64,000 nt of DNA from Coprinellus micaceus (Eukaryota > Basidiomycota > Agaricomycetes > Agaricales > Psathyrellaceae): the NCBI GenBank assembly GCA_951394405.1, contig OX596335.1, positions 2,108,001-2,172,000 on the forward strand, read 5' to 3'. The notes under the pieces were generated by a model. That model did no database searches and was not told the DNA's origin. It worked only from the letters and a program-made list of their open reading frames with translations. Shown here one piece after another: positions 23,046-35,900 of this stretch. Made by a program: the position numbers and the translations under genes. Position 1 is the stretch's first letter, and the number at the start of each line of letters is the position of its first letter.

Positions 23046-23273
23046 AGTAGATCCATGGCGTATTTCCCTGTAAAAAGCATGTTTTCGCTTTGAAAGATGT
23101 GAATCCCTCCGGTGTGGGGAGCAAGTGGAAGGGAAACACCCCAAGAAGGTGGACGTACGGAAGAGAAATGGCGGTAAAAGCCCCTGTCCCAGGTACTACC
23201 CTCACGTGACCTCATTAATGAGTCGCGCGCAAGCGGCATTGGCGCCGGCTGTGCAACCTTGACTCCTACAACC

Positions 23274-24448
23274 ATGGCCGATCCCCTCGACCGTCCTGTC
23301 ACCCCGCCTCCCCGCCTGCGCAATCCAGCGGCGCTCCAGTCGACACCAGAGCACGTGAAGCAGTTCGAAGTCAATAGGCTGAGAGGTGGGCATTCCCAGT
23401 TCCTGACGAACCAACCTCCTGACACGGTCGTCAGCAAAGGCCACCCAACGCGAGAAAGAGTCCGCTGCTGCTGCCTCCTCCTCCAGCTCTCGCAATGCCA
23501 ACAATAAGCGCCCAATAGATAGCGTCACCACGTCGCCTACAGGACCCGCTGCCGCTAGCTCGTCGAAGCAGGGGAAGTTGAAACGAGACAATCGGTTGAT
23601 GGGGACGTATTTTGAGTATGACCTATCGAAGATGGTCAACTCAAAGGGTGGATTCTTGCTGGAGGATGACAAGGAGGTCGACGAGGAGATGATACGGAAG
23701 GAGAAGGAGCGAGAGAAGCAGAGAACACAGCAGAACTCGGAGCCTCGTATGTTTCCTATCTCCTTGGACAGGTCGCTTTGGAGAGGTTGAACATGATTCT
23801 GCAGCTGTGTTCCTCGACCCCGCACTAAACCCCAAGTGCCAGGAATGCCAGACCGTGGATATAGACCACACATATCGCAACGTCTTTGGGTGCCTGGTGT
23901 GCAAAAAGTGCACCAACGAAAAGCCAGAGCGTTACAGCCTCTTGACGAAGACCGAATGCAAAGAGGTATGGGCACAATGTATCCCCTTCCCCTACTGAAG
24001 CTGAATCACAGCAGGACTATCTTCTTACAGACCGTAAGCATCTTATCCAACTCTTAGTGTACTTCATGTTGACTTTTGAGCAGCCGAACTGCGCGACCAC
24101 GAAGTCATGCCCCACCTTCTTAAAGCCAACCCTCACAGCTCGACATACGCCAACATGATGCTCTTCCTGCGGTACCAAGTGGAGGAGTTTGCATGGAAGA
24201 AATGGGGCTCTCCAGAAGCTCTGGACGCAGAGTACGAACGCCGAACGGAAGAAAAGAAGAAAAAGAAGAACAAGAAGTTTGAGAACAGCTTAAGAGAGCT
24301 CCGTCGGCGGACGAAAGAGAGCGTATGGCAGAAACGGAAAGACGAGGAGCACAAGCATAGCTATGGTCCTTTGGAGAGGGACCGGGATGGCAATTGCAAA
24401 CAGATATGTCATACCTGTGGATTTACTGTGGAGGTGGAAGAGTTGTAG
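23274..24448 (+). CDS. RAD14: Nucleotide excision repair factor XPA/Rad14
   Basis: Damage-verification factor of nucleotide excision repair that binds kinked DNA and recruits RPA and TFIIH. Five exons (23274-23385, 23435-23746, 23805-23965, 24015-24033, 24084-24448) encode 322 residues. The C4 zinc finger is intact: Cys153 and Cys156 in CQEC, Cys171 and Cys174 in CLVC. It is followed by the conserved [24 protein letters not shown] and the basic DNA-binding part with FLRYQVEEFAWKKWGS. A Lys-rich helix (EKKKKKNKKFENSLRELRRR) and a C-terminal CxxC-like end (CKQICHTCGF) follow. The fourth exon is 19 nt. The length is near that of yeast Rad14 (371) and human XPA (273). Confidence 0.95.
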
Positions 24449-24731
24449 ATTTGACTTTTTACGTAGATACCCCGAATGATACGCTCGCAAGAGCACTTGA
24501 GACAAAGTAGAGTTTACTCATTGAATGCTCGAGCCTGATATTCAGGAAAACCGGAAGGGTGATGTAACGACAGCCGGAGTAAATCAGCACCGGCTATTGA
24601 GCGCTTTTGCCTCCGCTCCGTCGCAGGAAGCATGGTCCTCGCTCATGGATTCGGCGTTTTGACTCTCTACATATATCACGGGTATCCTGGTACTCCTTCC
24701 CTCTTATCTTTCCCTCTGGAACCACGATACC

Positions 24732-26141
24732 ATGGCCGACAAGAACCAAGTCGAGCACGAGCAGATCTCGACCTCGCTCGAGGTGGAGCGGATTGACGCC
24801 AATTTGTTCCGTTCAAAGTCACTATGGCTGCCGTTGCAGGCTAGGGGTGTGTTTGGAGGGTAAGTAACCGTTCATATTGTGAGGGGTGTGTGGTTTCTGA
24901 CCTGGCCTACAGGCAAGTTATCAGCCAGGCCCTTGTGGCGGCAACGAACTGTGTTCCCCCAGTGTTTGCACTCCACGTACGTCGACACACACAACCCGGG
25001 ATTCTGTATACTGACATATATTATACAGTCTACACACGTAAGAGAGCCCACAGTGCACCACGCAGGGTAGCCTATCTCATCCACACCCCAGTGCTACTTC
25101 CTCCTCAGCGCCTCCCCCGCAACACCCATCATCTACAACGTCGAGCGGGTACGCGACGGCAAGTCGTATGCGACCCGCGCGGTCAAGGCCGTACAGAATG
25201 GCCGTATCATCTTCTTCATGGTTTGCTCGTTCCAGAAGCCTGAGCCATGGCAACCCTCGCATCAGTGTCCCATGCCCAAGGTCCCCATGCCGGATGAGTG
25301 TGAGCTCCAGGAGACGAGATTCGCGAGGGCTTTGGAACAGCCGGATGTGCATCCACGGATGAGGGAGTGGTTTCAAGCTGTCATTCACGTATGTTAAATT
25401 TTTATCCCCTACGATGTGGATGGCCTTGACAGTAATGCCAGGAACGAACTCGGAGTCCTATAGCTCTCAAAGTTGCCGCTGAGCGCGACATGTCGCAAGA
25501 CGGCATTGAGCGATACATGTACTGGATGAAAGCACGCTCTATTCCTAAATACGAAGCGCCCTTCCAAAAGGTTCGTCTGCATCTCTCAGCCACCTTCAGA
25601 GTTATACCTAAATCGCCTGACTGTTACAGTGCATCTTGGCATACGCTTCTGATCTTAACTTGTACGTGTGTCCTACGCGTGCCTATGCTTATCCACCTCA
25701 CCCCGTCCTCTGTAGCATCTCAGCCGCTTCCAAGATACTGGGCCTTACCCGGAGTGGTACGGGCAAGACTAAGATCGCCATGAACTCGACTATTGATCAC
25801 GCTCTGTGGTTCTACGATAACGACTTTGACTTTGCGGAATGGCTTCTCTATGTGGTCAGCGATCCCTCCCTCTTCCTCTAGTGTCGAAGGTCACTAACCT
25901 TCATCGCCTATGTACAGATCGACTGCCCCGCAGCAGGCTCTGGACGCGGCGTCGTAAACGGCAGGGTACGTCTTCTCCTCGCCTCCTCGCCTCCACTCCT
26001 CTAACCCTTTTGTAACCCCAGATCTATACCCAGGACGGAAAGCTGGTTGCCGTCGCAGCCCAGGAGGGCGTCGTGAGAGCAGATGTACGAGGTCCCGTGT
26101 CTGACGATGGACAGAAGAAAGATTCTGCAGCGAAACTTTGA
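24732..26141 (+). CDS. Peroxisomal acyl-CoA thioesterase (TesB/ACOT8 type)
   Basis: Hydrolyses acyl-CoA to fatty acid and CoA, supporting peroxisomal beta-oxidation. Nine exons (24732-24859, 24913-24976, 25029-25037, 25092-25388, 25442-25570, 25630-25661, 25716-25854, 25918-25965, 26022-26141) give 321 residues. Double hot-dog features are present: LWLPLQARGVFGGQVISQAL, PIIYNVERVRDGKSYATR, QNGRIIFFMVCSFQ in the first domain and NSTIDHALWFYD...DWxLY-like FDFAEWLLYV plus GSGRGVVNGRIYTQDGKLVA in the second. The C-terminus AKL is a type 1 peroxisomal targeting signal. The third exon is only 9 nt and encodes Ser-Thr-His in the LHSTHCYFL block, where it is needed to keep the family alignment. Confidence 0.93.
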
Positions 26142-27686
26142 TTTTGGAAACTGAGGAAGGAAGGAAGCGGATAGACTCGCTCATTGCGCGATTTAGACAC
26201 TGATACGTATAGTTTACTCCATCTAAGCTAGCATTACACTGGAATTTTAATACCAGGGCAACCCCAGGTTCACCCGAATAGAATCTCCGATATGGTCAAC
26301 AACAGAGTTGTCTGACTCGACTTCAAGGGTCGCGGTGCGCCCTCGTTGGTCACTGGCATAGTGTCCTCAGTTCCCCGAACGGCACTCCGTCCCTGAGTTG
26401 GAACGTAACCTCCTCATGTTAAGACCACCCCCGCAATACTCTGACATCTCACATCGAAGGGGCGGAGAATGAGCCGGTGGTTACACACTTCCAGGGTCGA
26501 AATCAAGACGGGCGCTTAAATGGAAACGTACCAGCGCTTCGATTGTTTTGAGGTACGATAGTCAAATGGGAAAGCGACGAGTGATCAAATAGCCAACATG
26601 AGCCAGGAAACGACGTTTAGGCACAAAATGGGCGAATGGTGGCCGTCTCCTCCACTAGACGGCACAGCAATGAGAGGGAGAGAAGCACTGGAGTCTTTCA
26701 TGTACTATTATTGCCTATCATTGCACCAATGCCTCACAATAGTGAGACCAACACAGACCAAGCAAGAACTGACGAAACGCACGCGGAGGGGCGTTTCGAA
26801 GCTGCATTCACGGTGATCCAACGGAATTCTAATACCAAGTCGAGGTGTGCTTCAGACAATTATAAGGGGGAGGGGAAGTTCTGACAAGTCATTTCACCTA
26901 CCACCGCGGCAAGGGATCATGGCACACGCAAGTGCTACTGTATATTCTGATTCGACAAGGATAGTAGATGTACACGATTGGGTTTACAGAACGCGGATAT
27001 TTATTTGGTTGGAGGGTCCAGCTGCCGGGGAAACTCGCGGTAAAAGTACATTTGCCACAGGGCGTTTGTTCGTTCGTTGCAAAGATGGAACAGAGTACAG
27101 GGAATAAAGTGTGAGAAGACATCTAAAGCGATGCAAGAAAGTGTAACGACGAAAGGATGGACGGGGGAGATGGAAAGAGAGGGGAATGATGCAAAATATT
27201 AGGTAGAGATACTGAGTAAATGCCATGGTACAAAGTTGCTTGAAGAAGCTGGGGAAACCGAGATGCCGATATGTGGAGCCAAATCCAAATAAGGAAGAAG
27301 ATAGTATAAAAATAGAAAGCGCAGGATGAAGGGAGACGAAGAGATTGGGCAAAATGAGGCGGAGTTTGGTATGAGGCGAGAGCATGCGAGAGGGATGATA
27401 TCCGGCGGTGGAAATACGGCCTGAACTCCTCCGGGTAGACGCAACACGGAGGAGAGGAGGGCCGAAAAGATCCAGGGGAGAGTCCGAAATGACTGGAGAA
27501 ACAGAGTGTGGAATTGTGACGAGCGGTTGTAGCTGCCAAGATTCCTGAAGAAGCTGTGAGTGGCGAGATGCCAGGAAGCTGCCAGGTGAACCTGAGCGCT
27601 GGAGATCGGAGATAGCAGAATCCAGAAGCGAGGGACCGAGAGGAGTCAGAGTGTGTGCCACGCCAGTGGGCTGTGTATGGGCAGAA
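26142..27686. other. Long convergent intergenic region
   Basis: About 1.5 kb between two 3' ends (thioesterase + and Yippee -). It contains a 263-codon open frame on the minus strand overlapping the Yippee end, but its Ser/Leu/Phe-rich, irregular product resembles nothing known, and the frame has no intron or start context. I see no repeat, RNA gene or transposon remnant. Long 3' UTRs or a non-coding transcript are possible. Confidence 0.45.
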
Positions 27687-28199
27687 TCATTGGACGTCGA
27701 CGAGCAGGTTACGCTCAAGGATATAGTGGCCCTCTTTGTACTTTTGCGAAGGCTCCTGGGCGACCTCCTGATCACGAAAGGGAGTGGTCAGTATACGGAC
27801 CAAGCTCAGGATAGGCAGGAGAGTAGGAACGACACTTGCGTATTTCCAGCCGAGGGTGGTGCTGCACTTGACGCAGTAGATATCTCGGACGGTGTGTTGG
27901 CCGGTGGTCATGGCTCGTTCGCAGGCCTCGCCTTCGATAACGTTTACCCTGGATGAAGTCAGCCTCATGGCGAAGACAAGGAGGACCGAGCCGGGACTGA
28001 CACTTTCATGAAGAGATAGGCTCTGCCGTGCTGACCGTTGAAGGCCTGGTGGGGCGGGGAGTAAGACAAGCTCCGGAGAGGGTAGGGGAGAAGGACTCAC
28101 TCGAGACATCATGGATTCGATGGTCGCGAGGTGGGTCCTGCAGTTGGCGCATCCGTAGATGCGGGGACCGGAGAGGTATTGGCGGTATGTCATGCCCAT
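27687..28199 (-). CDS. Yippee-like zinc-binding protein
   Basis: Small conserved eukaryotic protein (Moh1/Ypl family) with a beta-sandwich zinc-binding fold; fungal members are linked to stress, quiescence or pathogenicity. Four exons (28101-28199, 28002-28045, 27840-27948, 27687-27767) give 110 residues. Both zinc pairs are present, CANC at residues 16-19 and CVKC near 70, with the hallmarks [29 protein letters not shown] and [12 protein letters not shown]. Intron 3 (27768-27839) has a GC donor (GCAAGT) and is 72 nt without a stop, so its retention would insert 24 residues after the GWKY motif and leave the rest of the protein in frame. Confidence 0.93.
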   Translation of the reverse strand: MGMTYRQYLSGPRIYGCANCRTHLATIESMMSRVSPSPLPSPELVLLPAPPGLQRSARQSLSLHESVSPGSVLLVFAMRLTSSRVNVIEGEACERAMTTGQHTVRDIYCVKCSTTLGWKYASVVPTLLPILSLVRILTTPFRDQEVAQEPSQKYKEGHYILERNLLVDVQ

Positions 28200-28446
28200 G
28201 GCGACAAGCAGGTGGGGGTGAAAGCAGCACTCAGTTCGGGGCGACGGGCGCGGTGGGTAGTGGGGAGACGACAGCGACGACGATGGCGAGAGACGCCGAG
28301 AAGGGGAAGAAGGGACAGGTCAAGGTGGGGGACGGTGTTGACGATGAGCAGCGATGGGGTAGATGAAGGGAGAGGGCGAGCAGAAGAGGACGCTAATTGG
28401 CCGCAATGGGACAGCCGGGCCGGCGTGGAAAGGGCAAAAAGTAGTA
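28200..28446. other. Divergent spacer between Yippee gene and tRNA-Lys
   Basis: Upstream region of the Yippee gene; G/C-rich, nothing coding. The AAAAA run at its right end is the terminator of the minus-strand tRNA. Confidence 0.4.
28436..28440 (-). terminator. Pol III terminator of tRNA-Lys
   Basis: On the minus strand this is TTTTT, 6 nt past the tRNA 3' end. A T run of this length is the usual RNA polymerase III stop. Confidence 0.7.
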
Positions 28447-28523
28447 GCCCACCGCGAGGGTCGAACTCGCAGCCTTCAGATGCCTTAAAAGTCTGACGCT
28501 CTAGCCGATTGAGCTAGGCGGGC
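28447..28523 (-). tRNA. tRNA-Lys (anticodon TTT) with a 4-nt intron
   Basis: A full cloverleaf forms on the minus strand: acceptor GCCCGCC/GGTGGGC (one G-T pair), D arm GCTC/GAGC, anticodon stem TCAGA/TCTGA, 5-nt variable loop, and T arm GCGAG/CTCGC with TTCGACC. The A box (TAGCTCAATCGG) and B box (GAGTTCGACCC) are good. The loop between the anticodon stems is 11 nt, CTTTTAAGGCA. A normal 7-nt loop C-TTTTA-A, anticodon TTT, is left if AGGC is removed after position 37, the canonical intron site. Total 77 nt, mature 73 nt before CCA. Confidence 0.93.
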
Positions 28524-28617
28524 GCTCGGAATAGGCAAGTCTACAAAAGACTATATCCGGTAAGTGAGGTCGTCGTTAATTGCCCCTTTCTTGCAAGGTC
28601 GGGTTTTGGGCTGAACC

Positions 28618-29714
28618 ATGTACGCCGACTCGCCAAACACCAACGGACACGCACCGACGCGTCCATCTGGAAGCCACTACACCTCACACAAGCGACGCAC
28701 AACCATGCCTGACGAACAGACGTCCGTATCTCCTTCTCGTCGTCCCCATCGCTCCTCACTGACACCCCCCCAGTTCCAACCCGACCGTTCCCCCCCTCGG
28801 CGATCCCAACTCGTGGTACTACCCGTCGCAGGGATACAGTTCAGATGAAGATGATACATGCGGGCCTCCTCTGCAAGCAGGGAACTGGGGGCGAAAGACT
28901 ACCAAGGGCGCACGGTGGATGAGGAAGGGCAAGATGACCGCCTGGGGCCCCGGCATGGACGAATGGGAGGTGAGCACTCGCATTGTCACCAGATCTGCCC
29001 TTTGAACTCAAGAGACCATAGGCGGAGGAAAGAGCACGAAAACGAATCAAACTTATGCTACCGCAGCCCCGCCGGTCGCCATCCCCTCCCCGCATTCCCC
29101 ACCTCGAACGTTCCCCGTCTCCACCCCTCGTCTCCCCATATCCACCACCCGAGACCACCCACCTCAGCTATTCCTCGTTTGTCATGGACAAGTCCGTTAC
29201 CCACACATTCCGGTCCCGGCTGCTGGATGAACTCGAGCAGGCAACGAATGGGCTGATTGAGGGCGAGACTACGCTACGGAGGGCGTTGGGCCGTTTGTGG
29301 CAAGTCATGAGCGAGGATCCCGACAAAAACAAAACGTCCTCCGTCGTTCCCAAGCGCGAAGAGGAAGACGAGCAGCCCCAAGACCCAAGGGCCCAGCGAG
29401 TGGCACGGGCACCTGATCTCACTCCTCCCACCCACAAAATCTTCCTCTTATCTCATCCGAACGGAGCCCCACCAGGCTATGACCCGGACCCGACCCATTT
29501 CAAGGAGAAACAGATGGAGACGCTGGAAAAGTCGCTCGCCGCCCTCCGCGAGCTGCAGGATGATGGCAGGGAGTATGTGGAGAGGCTGCAGGAAATCCGA
29601 GAAGGTCTCGGGGATGTCAAAGCACAGCGAAACATCATCTGGGACGTTGTGCGAGAGCGGGCGATCAAGGAGCTCCAGGACGCCGCCTTTGCGACTGCCG
29701 GGGTTGTGCAATAG
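28618..29714 (+). CDS. Coiled-coil nuclear-type protein, possibly Rxt2-like
   Basis: Three exons (28618-28721, 28774-28969, 29022-29714) encode 330 residues. Exon 1 ends at a GTCCGT donor; the 52-nt intron has a good CTGAC branch site and restores the frame. The most constrained segments are NSWYYPSQGYSSDEDD, WGRKTTKGARWMRKGKMTAWG, WEAEERARKRIKLML and HTFRSRLLDELEQATNGLIEGE; the C-terminal 90 residues form a coiled coil. The basic patch after an acidic stretch recalls the N-terminus of Rxt2, a subunit of the Rpd3L deacetylase complex, but I am not certain of this. The protein lacks any enzyme motif. A downstream Met at 28705 is another possible start. Confidence 0.72.
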
Positions 29715-29920
29715 GCGCAACTGTCTTTTGTATTGATTCGTACTTGTATTGTAGTTCTATAGTCCTGGATTGATGTTTGGTTCCGATTCCGATCAGAGCA
29801 GCACAGAACGCGTCACGACTTGCTATTAAACCGGTTCGTTCTATGAGCTGGTCTCACCTGGCAAGTTACCCCACACACCGCCCTTGAACCCCAACCACCA
29901 CGCTCCACCTCCCTCACACC

Positions 29921-32900
29921 ATGGACCCCGATCCCCCGCCCAAACCAGGCGGTTCAATCCCACCCGCCCAAATTCCAGACGATATACTCAATACGAGTGG
30001 CGACCATTACATGCAGAAGCTCCAGAACTATGCCAAGTCCCTGCCATACTCTATCGAACCGCATTCGAAGATAATGCAGGTGTTGGAGTTTATCATCCTG
30101 CGCCTAACTCAGGCCGTCCATGCGAGGGACGACGTCGGCTTGGTCCAGTGGGACAGTATGTTGACCTAGTATGTGGTGCCGGGATTCTTTGCGAGGAACG
30201 CTATGCGACTGCTAACCATCGGATTACAGCTGGATGGTGCTCAAGTATCCTCTGCCGAAGGAGAAGCGCATCCTTCTCGCCAAACTCTACTTCCACATGA
30301 GTCTCGTGCCGGGCACTTCGACCCAGGTCGTAGCGACTTGCGCAGACGCTTTCAAGGTTTTGACGAGATCGAAGAAGAAGACGACAATCAACGACATGAG
30401 GCTCCCATGGAAGTCTATTTACGAAATCCTGAAGACCGATCTTTTCCTAAGCCGACGACAATTCGAATATACGTACGTCTAGTTCTGCCTCTGTGTTTTT
30501 ATGGTGGGCAGCAGAACAATGAATTGACGATGTCCCATAGTCAAATAACGTGGTGCATGGGATATATCGCAGAGAACTCGCGGAGATTCTTCCATCCAGC
30601 GGCCATAAACGAGATGCTCTCAACTTTCCTGCCCCTGGTGGACGGAACCAAGCTAGATGTGCGTGTGGCGTCTTCTCTCCGCATGCAGGGCCACCCAATT
30701 GACATTGTTTCAGAGCATCCTCTCATCCCATTTCTACCTGACGACTTTCCTCCCTCTCAGCCACCCCCAGTACTACCTCCCCATGATGTTCCGCGTCTGG
30801 GAGTCCATAAACTCCTACATGTACGATGAGCGGATGTTGCACTTCCTCTCCAAGTTGGCAGAGATGCATGTTGTTCCCGAGGTCAGTGACCCGAAGAGAA
30901 TAGAGGAGGTCCCGGATGATGAGCGCTCTGAGGGTGAATCGAGACCGGAGTGGTCCCAACCGTCGGGGTCAACAAGTGCGCGTTGGACAGGTTTGTATCG
31001 GGATGTTGGCATTTTCTCAGAGCACGAGTGGAGCATGTTGATGTGTAAATGTCTCGCGTCCATGGGTAAGCATGGAATACCGAACCCGCGTTGCAACCAC
31101 TCACATCCCCCTATCACTCAGAAATTCCTCTGGCCGATGGAGGTTCCCTTACCACAGGTCCTACCGCTGATAGCCAGGTTGGTTTCGAGATTGGAAGGTT
31201 GCCCAAACCACAATGGCGTATCCGTATGTCAAGTCCCCTAACCAGGAAACCGACACCGCCCTAATTCTGTTACCCAGCATCCTTGGCTCGAATTATCGTG
31301 TACTCCATGTCGTTGGACGGACCTATGGTGCCTCCGTCTAATTTGCCGACACCTATGTTCTCCCCGTTGCCTTCTGGGATGAATACTCCTCATATCAGGG
31401 ATTCTAACGTGGGCGATTACTTGTCTGCCCCGATCCGCGCAGGCAAGAGCGCCACGCCTCGTTCCTATCTCGCTGGCTCCAAGGCTCTTGATTCCTTAGC
31501 GAGGATGATTGCGTCTACAGAGCAGTTCTTCCATCCCTCAAACTCGGGCTCGTGGACGGCAGATGTAAGTGGTTCCAAGGCACAGAATTTACCATACTAA
31601 CGCATGCCATCCCAGTTGAGCGCTTTCATGAAGTACATCGTGTACGATTTCAACAAGCGCTGGCACGAGGAGCAGAAGCAGGACTGCAAGACGCCAACAG
31701 TACGTTCAAACCACTACCTAGGGTCTGATTATTTCTTAACCTTCCTGTAGCATCGAAGGTTGACAAAGACCATGAAACGCGAGCTTGTCAAGTCCCTGCG
31801 AACCGTGACACTCCTGGCTATGTTCTCGCAGGACTCGACAACGGTGTCGAACATCCAGAGCTGCCTCAAATCGATGAGTGTCCTGGAGCCTGATTTGATT
31901 CTGCATCCTGTCCTAGAGCGCGCTGTCCCCTCCCTCGAAGCTCTCGTCGAGGTAAATCCAACAAAAAGCTCACACCTGGGCTCAACATATTAACCGATGG
32001 TGACAGACCCAACGTACCATGTCTGTCATCAAAGCTTTGGGCGCCATTGCACCTGCCATTGTTTCTCGGAAGGTGTATTACGCAGGTGCAAAACACCTGG
32101 TCCCCATTTTGGAGTTGCTGATCCCTGGTATTGACCTCGTAAGTTTCGCCGACGTTCTTACCCTCCCACCCTCTGATCCAAAGTTATATTAGAACGATCC
32201 AGCAAAGACAGTCAGTATCCACAGCCCGGAGCTTGGTTCAAGCCTACACTAACCTGCTGGATCATAGCTCTGCACGACGGCCTTCCTCGTCGAAATATCT
32301 CAGTACATCAAGATTGGGGATTTGACAGAATTCGACGATGCTTCAGAAACCGCGTCAAGCGACTCAGACTATTCGGAGCCGCAGCTGCGGGTGCCTATCC
32401 TCTCCCTGGACGACATGAACAGTACCTACTTGAACGGGGAATGTGCCTCAAGGAAGGAAGAGGACCAACTTCTGAAGGTAACCCCCCGTACCTGCTTGCC
32501 AGGGTCACATCGCTTACCGGAGAAACTCAGGACACGACAGGAAGCTTCCCAGACTGGATCGCAAGCTTCATAAGGAGGGTTATTCAGCTCTTGGAGAACC
32601 TTCCGGAGGAAGGACCGTCGGGGTCCGCTGGTGGGGCTAGCGAGGGTGAGTTGGCGCTGTGCCGAACTGCTATATCATCCCGTGCTGACTGCGATCCAGT
32701 TCAAGTCGTCGACGCTGTGACGGGAGCCTGCAGTCAGATTTGCGTGCACCTCTCAGAGCCACTCTTCGATCTAGTGCTGAAAATGGTATACGACTACGCA
32801 AGCACCAACGTCAGGTCTAACGCCGTCCGCGCCATTCACCAGCTGGTGGAGTGCGTGGCTAACGCAGACCCCGTCAAGACCTTGGCCAAGTTCCTACCAT

Positions 32901-35900
32901 TTTGCGAAGCGAATATTAGGTTTGAACTGGACAATGGGGCGAGCTCTACGCGGACAACTTCGTCTTCAACCCCGATGCCCTCAGACGCGACACTACACTG
33001 GAGTAGGGTCTTCGTTATTTCGGCGTTGGGCATTGGCTGATTTCCCACAGATCTCGCGATTCTCAGAGGAACTGTTTACAAGTACGTTATGGCTCACCCT
33101 TTTTTTGTATACCACTGGGGCTGATTGATCCTTCGCAGCGATGGTAAAGCGGTATGTCTCTTACATCCTTCCATCTCCACGCCCTCATCATTAGTAGGTG
33201 ATAAAATACAGGGAGAGGCTACTTGCCATCCTTTCTTTGCTTCACGACAAGACTTTTTCGAAGCGAGGCTACTCGTGGACTGGGAAGCTTTTATCGAGCT
33301 TGCTCCTTACGCTCACGCACACGTACCCGCTCGAGAACAAGTTCGTCAACCCAGAAGATTGGTCGGGTGATGGTACGAGCATCTGTTTACTATCACCACC
33401 ATGCTGCTGACTCCCCCAAAGCATTCCAGAAGAGCCACCATCACCACTGGGGCAAACTTTTCCAGCCCGAAGGGATTACAGTACGTCTCTCACTCGTCCT
33501 GGAATTGCACCTTCAGCGCTTACCAAAAACGGACTAGATCGCATGGCACGTCCCCGATGACACTGAGGTCGATTTTGCACTCGAGATATTCAAAACATTG
33601 ATTGAGCCTACTCTGGGGCTGCTGGAAGGCCTGCTCAAGCCAGACACTCCCCGGGATTCCACCTGGAGAAACGACTTCTGTCGGTAAGATTTAGTCTGCA
33701 AGAGTCTTACTACGTGGAAGCAGTAATGACAAAGTGCCCAGGCATCTCACGCTGGTTCGAAACGCATTCGCCGGTATCCCGACCCTGTTCCAAGAACGCG
33801 TTACCTCAGAAGAACTGAGAACTGCAGCAACGACGTCTGATATCATGTAAGTCGGATGAAACATTCAGACAGACAGCGTTTCTTGACGATCCACAGTGGC
33901 GAGATCCCAGAAATGATCGCCTCGGTTGAACCTCTCAACTCAGGCTTCATTCTGACGGACCCTTCAGACCCGCGATATCAGTACATTTTGAAGCTAAAGG
34001 GGAGATTCGGTGTCCTCTTGCATGACGCGTCAGTGTCGCTGCGTCAGCAAGGCGAGGAGAACACATTGGACGCTGTGCAGATGCTCGTAAGCACCCGATT
34101 ATCCTGGCTTGCAATCGTCGAGCGTGCTCACGGTGTAATTAGGTGAGATCCATTCGGACCTTTATGATGGAATATGGGGATAGTAGGGATAGTTACTACC
34201 TCAACGAGTCTCAATACACTTCGGAGAAGAATGTGGCCAGGCAATACGGCGGACAGAAGGAATGGCCAAGGGCAGTCTACATTCGCCGCGCGAGGTGAGC
34301 CAGACCCAACTGGTATCTATTCGGTACACTGACCAGAGAGTGCAGATTTTACCATGCAGCCCGTCTGCGGTGGAACTCGATCGAGCGGAGGCGAGGGCCA
34401 GTCGAAGACAGCCTAATTGACGACATCGTGGAGTGGTCGATGTGGCATTACTCGAGTGTCCGGGAGGTTGCGCAGTCTGTGTTGGAGTCCCTCTGCACTG
34501 TGGGTGCTAGTTTGCTTTTGCGAGTGGCTAAACCTGACGAATTTTCAGATCTACGATGGTGTCAGAAGACGCGCCTTACCTCTCCTCCAATCCGCACTCG
34601 ACCCAGGAACAGATGACGATCGCATGAAGGGAGCTTTGTGGACTCTCAACTCTTCGTCGTTCGGCAAATTCGCGATTAATGGTAGGTTTAGTACGCCGAG
34701 TACACCCCAAAAATGCTGACGTTGAGCGTTCAGAGCCAACCTTGGTGACGACAATGTTCGAGAAGCTGTTTGATTGCCAGCACAATGAAAAGGTGATCGG
34801 CAGCCCAAGCCGCCAACAGAGTATCTGCTGAAATCGTCCTTCCAGCCATCAATTCAAGACTGCGTATCGACTGTGTTTGAGAACTGTAGGTGTTCATTAG
34901 CACCTTACATGACCCCTTCAGCTCATCAATCCCCAGGCCTGAGTGGATTTGTTGAACCGACCAACATCGTATCCCAAGTCCCAAGACTAGAGGTCGAGAA
35001 CGCTTTGTCGATGCTCAATAAGGTTGTGCCGTTGGCGCCTCGGGATCAGGCGTTGGTAGTACAGATCGAGGAGCAAAGAATCAAGCGCCACAAGACTTTG
35101 AACGCAGCAGCTGAAGAACTGGTGGGTAGACCGACATGACGCTCCACCTTCGGACTGACACCCCATCAGACTGACCTCGTCCTGGACATTGGGAACTCGG
35201 AAGACACTCATTGGCGCTACGTTATCTATGCTACGAGATGTTTGCGTACCCTCGTCCGACGTGACGTAGCTTTGAGGCCAGATCATGTTGAATACTTCCT
35301 TGAGAAGATGTACGACGATAATCCCACCGTCGTAAGTGCCTTTTCGATAAAATCCAATTGCGAAATGCTGAGGACTGCCATCCTAGCGATACTACGCACA
35401 GAGGGCAATCCTGAAGAGCTGCAAGAACATCAAATTGAGGACCTTGTGCACGGCGCCTACCGAGCTGGCTCTCTGCGTACACAAGAACCCTCTCAAAATC
35501 GAGATTCCTGTAGATTCGGAATGGAACACCACAGAGAAGTTCCTTGACATGTACACGGTCCCTCTCGACACCAAAACGATGGCCTCAAAACCGTGAGGAG
35601 TCCCACCTGTTTTCTCCAGCGTCCGGCTAATTATGGCTTAGAGTTTTTCATGACAAGGACCCTCCAGGATGGCTTGTATGGGGTAAGACAGTTGGCCTTT
35701 ATGTCTTGCCAGTGGAGAAGTCCGCCTTCTTGCCCTGGGAGCCAGAGAGCGCCCCCGCAATAGAGCGCATTCGGGAGACTGCCTTAGATGCGGAATGGTG
35801 GAAGAAGATCATCGTACTCTATTCCGAGGAGAACCATGAGACGACGATCATCCAAGATGATGTGTCCGTGGTAAAGTCTATCTGTAGGTCTGCGTCATAT

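Noticed and set aside
26984..27775. 263-codon open frame on the minus strand
   Set aside because: It overlaps the end of the Yippee gene in another frame, its product is compositionally irregular, and there is no family resemblance.
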